This document shows positions 62,964-64,000 of a stretch of 64,000 nt of DNA, piece by piece. The position numbers and the translations under genes were made by a program. The stretch is from Podospora comata. Taxonomy: Eukaryota; Ascomycota; Sordariomycetes; Sordariales; Podosporaceae. The DNA is taken from NCBI GenBank assembly GCA_017354895.1, contig CP071498.1, positions 2,294,001-2,358,000 of the forward strand. Reading direction: 5' to 3'. Every line of letters begins with the position of its first letter. The stretch's first letter is position 1. A model generated the notes under the pieces. That model saw only the letters and a list, made by a program, of their open reading frames with translations. It did no database searches and had not been told where the DNA came from.

Positions 62964-64000
62964 ATGACGGACAGCAACGACCCACCAACAACAGCAACCT
63001 ACACCCAGTTCGCCTGCATCGGCGCAGGCTTCTCAGGCATCGGCCTCGGCGCCACCCTGAAGCTCAAACACAACATCACCGACATCCGCATCTTTGAACG
63101 AGAAGCTGAGCTGGGCGGCACCTGGCATCTGAACCAATATCCCGGTATATATATCTTCCTTCCTTCTTCTCCCCTTTGACCTGTGTTAACACCACCCCAG
63201 GAGCCGCCTGCGATATCCCCTCCTCCCTCTACACCTTCTCCTTCGCCCCCTGCCCCCAATGGACCTCTACCTCCCTCCCCACCGCCCCCCAAATCAAGTC
63301 TTACCTCGTCTCCATCGCGGAAAAATACTCCCTCCTCCCAGGCAGAATAACATTTTGCTCGTCGGTCCAAAAATGCGAATGGCTTCCCAGCCCCATCTCC
63401 CGATGGCGACTGACGGTCCTCTCCCACAACGCCATCTTCCACCACGAATGCCAGTTTCTTTTTTCCGGAACTGGGATTCTGTTCCATCCGAAAACATCCT
63501 CTTTTTTCTCCCTCCCGGGTGCCGGGTCGTTTTCTGGGACGGTGATGCATTCTGCCAGGTGGGACCACAGTGTTGACCTCAGCAACAAAAAGGTGATGTT
63601 GTTTGGGAACGGGTGTTCCGCTTCGCAGATTGTACCGGCGTTGCTTGGGAGGAGCAACAACGCTGAGGTTTGCTCTTCCGAACGTGACTATAATGTTGGT
63701 AAGATAACGCAGTTTGTCCACTCGAGGCATTATGTCATTCCCTCCTTGGCAGAGCTTTTTCCTTTGGCGCTTTTGGAACGGCTGCCGCGCGGGCTTCAGA
63801 GGTTGTTGTGTATTTTGATTGGGGAGATGGATTTCATCGCGATGAGGGAGAACAAGGTTGGGAGGTGGATCAGACGGAAAAAAACGGAGGAGGTGAAAAG
63901 GTATATGAGGGAGACGGTGCCCGAGAGGTATAGCGATTTGGTGGTGCCGGAGGGGGTTGAGTTTGGGTACAAGAGACGGGTGTATGACCCGGGGTATTTG
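62964..64000 (+). CDS. flavin-dependent Baeyer-Villiger-type monooxygenase (5' part, cut by window end)
   Basis: Exon 1 is 62964-63144, a 56-nt intron (GTATAT...CCCCAG) follows, and exon 2 runs from 63201 past the window end with no stop. The FAD-binding Rossmann motif is FACIGAGFSGIGLG; the splice rebuilds NQYPG-AACDIPSSLYTFSF. The Baeyer-Villiger fingerprint F-x-G-x-x-x-H-x-x-x-W is present as FSGTVMHSARW, and the NADPH-binding glycine motif is MLFGNGCSASQIV. Such enzymes insert oxygen next to ketones to give esters or lactones, or oxidise heteroatoms. It is 31 kb from the polyketide cluster, so no link is claimed. At least 406 codons are visible of a family usually 500-650 long. Confidence 0.88.

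Noticed and set aside
62999-63730. 243-residue minus-strand ORF opposite the monooxygenase
   Set aside because: Gly/Arg-rich shadow; the plus strand carries FAD, NADPH and Baeyer-Villiger motifs in a continuous spliced frame.
1-64000. CRISPR arrays, bacterial operons or Shine-Dalgarno sites
   Set aside because: No regularly spaced repeats were seen, and gene structure is clearly eukaryotic.

Overview
The window is nuclear DNA of a filamentous ascomycete. Short introns of about 50-70 nt with GTAAGT-like donors and CTAAC/CTGAC branch points, a CENP-B-type DNA-binding protein, HET-domain genes, a highly reducing polyketide synthase and a decayed Ty3/gypsy chromovirus all fit Sordariomycetes, probably Sordariales. 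That placement is inferred from gene content; no marker gene was searched. Exon boundaries were read by hand from splice signals and frame continuity.

Layout. (1) 0.4-8.2 kb: CENP-B-like protein, an unrecognised gene with an in-frame TAG, a PIF1-family helicase and a small GKQFT-repeat protein. (2) 8.7-11.8 kb: two decaying genes, NmrA-like and a GABA/amino-acid permease with several independent lesions. (3) 12.7-31.6 kb: a complete-looking polyketide cluster of MFS exporter, cytochrome P450, small membrane protein, DUF829/PaxU-type hydrolase, type III PKS, 15-exon HR-PKS and a Zn2Cys6 regulator. (4) 32-53 kb: a gene graveyard with relics of an aldo-keto reductase, a glycosyltransferase, an RRM-like gene, an FTA2-like kinase, a tyrosinase, a HET gene hit by a truncated gypsy element, and an F-box-like gene, plus LTR fragments, tandem repeats and a small inverted-repeat element. 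Three genes here look intact: a kinase-like protein, a membrane glycoprotein and a CE3-like esterase. (5) 52.8-64 kb: GH5 mannanase, YVC1-type vacuolar cation channel, HET-domain protein, a frameshifted membrane-anchored lectin-like gene, and the start of a Baeyer-Villiger-type monooxygenase that runs off the window.

Working model. The most interesting system is the pairing of a type I HR-PKS (KS-AT-DH-MT-ER-KR-ACP, no release domain) with a divergently transcribed type III PKS that keeps Cys-His-Asn. The HR-PKS could build a reduced, methylated acyl chain that the type III enzyme takes as starter and turns into an alkyl-resorcinol, resorcylic acid or pyrone. The DUF829 hydrolase may help release or transfer, the P450 may oxidise, and the MFS protein may export. 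A palindrome-like motif, TCGG-N4-CCGA, occurs in both divergent promoters of the cluster and could be the regulator's site. The chemistry and regulation are inference.
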